64,000 nucleotides of DNA from Calditrichota bacterium (GTDB lineage: Bacteria > Zhuqueibacterota > Zhuqueibacteria > Zhuqueibacterales > Geothermadaptataceae): positions 732,186 through 796,185 of the forward strand of contig QQUE01000007.1 in the NCBI GenBank assembly GCA_008501765.1, read 5' to 3'. The translations under genes and the position numbers were made by a program. Within the stretch, counting starts at the first letter, position 1. Each line of letters opens with the position of its first letter. The notes under the pieces are model-generated. The model was not told the origin of the DNA. It saw only the letters and a list, made by a program, of their open reading frames with translations, and ran no database searches. This document shows, one piece after another, positions 63,852 through 64,000 of this stretch.

Positions 63852-64000
63852 TCACTTTTCTCGCAATGCCCTTTTTAAAATTTTGCCCGAACTGCTTCTT
63901 GGCAATTGATCGAGAAAATCAAATTTTTCGGGACATTTATAAGCAGCCATTTTATCTGTGCAATATTCTTTCAGTTCATCTGCGGTGGCTTTCTCACCTG
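63852..64000 (-). CDS. Acyl-CoA synthetase (AMP-binding), C-terminal end
   Basis: Only the last 48 residues are in the window: GEKATADELKEYCTDKMAAY, then KCPEKFDFLDQLPRSSSGKI, LKRALREK. The PRSSSGKILKR motif holds the catalytic Lys of ANL-family acyl-CoA synthetases (the A10 motif, in which Lys activates the carboxylate). The rest lies beyond base 64000. The stop is at 63852. A long-chain or other acyl substrate cannot be told from this end. Confidence 0.85.
   Translation of the reverse strand, partial: GEKATADELKEYCTDKMAAYKCPEKFDFLDQLPRSSSGKILKRALREK

Overview
The window reads as one contig piece of a Gram-negative bacterium of the FCB superphylum (Bacteroidota, Calditrichota and candidate KSB1 relatives). 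The evidence is type IX secretion (T9SS) style C-terminal sorting domains, PorP/SprF-like and PorV-like barrels, cohesin and dockerin-like modules, lipobox lipoproteins, a YfhO membrane protein and many two-component proteins. The exact phylum is inference. No rRNA, tRNA or CRISPR array was found. Base composition is AT-leaning, and intergenic spaces carry several palindromic repeats.

Layout. 1-1198: truA (cut by the window edge) and a lone ecfT, both on minus. 1.8-5.4 kb: two M29-aminopeptidase-like genes, the first lacking most metal ligands, around a receiver-kinase hybrid. 6-9.3 kb: a large PAS/GAF hybrid kinase. 9.9-22.5 kb: a nine-gene minus-strand cluster, the most striking part of the window. 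It encodes an ExbB-type proton channel fused to two Ig-like domains, two ExbD proteins, a third ExbD-like anchored protein, a TPR lipoprotein, a small secreted protein, a cohesin-like protein with a type B-like sorting domain, an SprF-like barrel, and an SBBP/cohesin/dockerin protein with a type A sorting domain. Upstream of it is a 1.3 kb gene-poor stretch with a structured RNA candidate. 23.8-30.7 kb: two lipoproteins, then a beta-barrel, a coiled-coil protein, an NtrC-type regulator and its kinase.

31-37 kb (plus): a SirB1/TPR protein, a GroES-like protein, a cold-shock protein, a methyltransferase and glpD. 37-42 kb (minus): a signalling island of a STAS protein, CheY, a CheA-like protein with no recognisable ATPase, and two receiver/RsbW-like proteins, one with an altered receiver. 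42-48.7 kb: a surface-polysaccharide region with a methyltransferase, a frameshifted glycosyltransferase, a RelB/YoeB toxin-antitoxin pair, YfhO and a flippase. 49-53.9 kb: isocitrate dehydrogenase, a methyltransferase, menC, an omega-amidase and cdsA. 54-60 kb (minus): a small membrane protein, an adenylate cyclase, a PorV-like/TPR protein and a TPR lipoprotein. 60.7-64 kb: mazG, an EF-G-like GTPase and the end of an acyl-CoA synthetase.

Best candidate for an undescribed system: the 9.9-22.5 kb cluster. It pairs a proton-motive-force motor of unusual build with outer-membrane and secreted T9SS-type parts, which suggests an energised surface-assembly or secretion apparatus. Second candidate: the 37-42 kb island, which combines partner switching with chemotaxis-like parts. 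A 165-bp inverted-repeat element occurs twice (5.8 and 48.9 kb), with 3 mismatches in the most conserved 108 bp.
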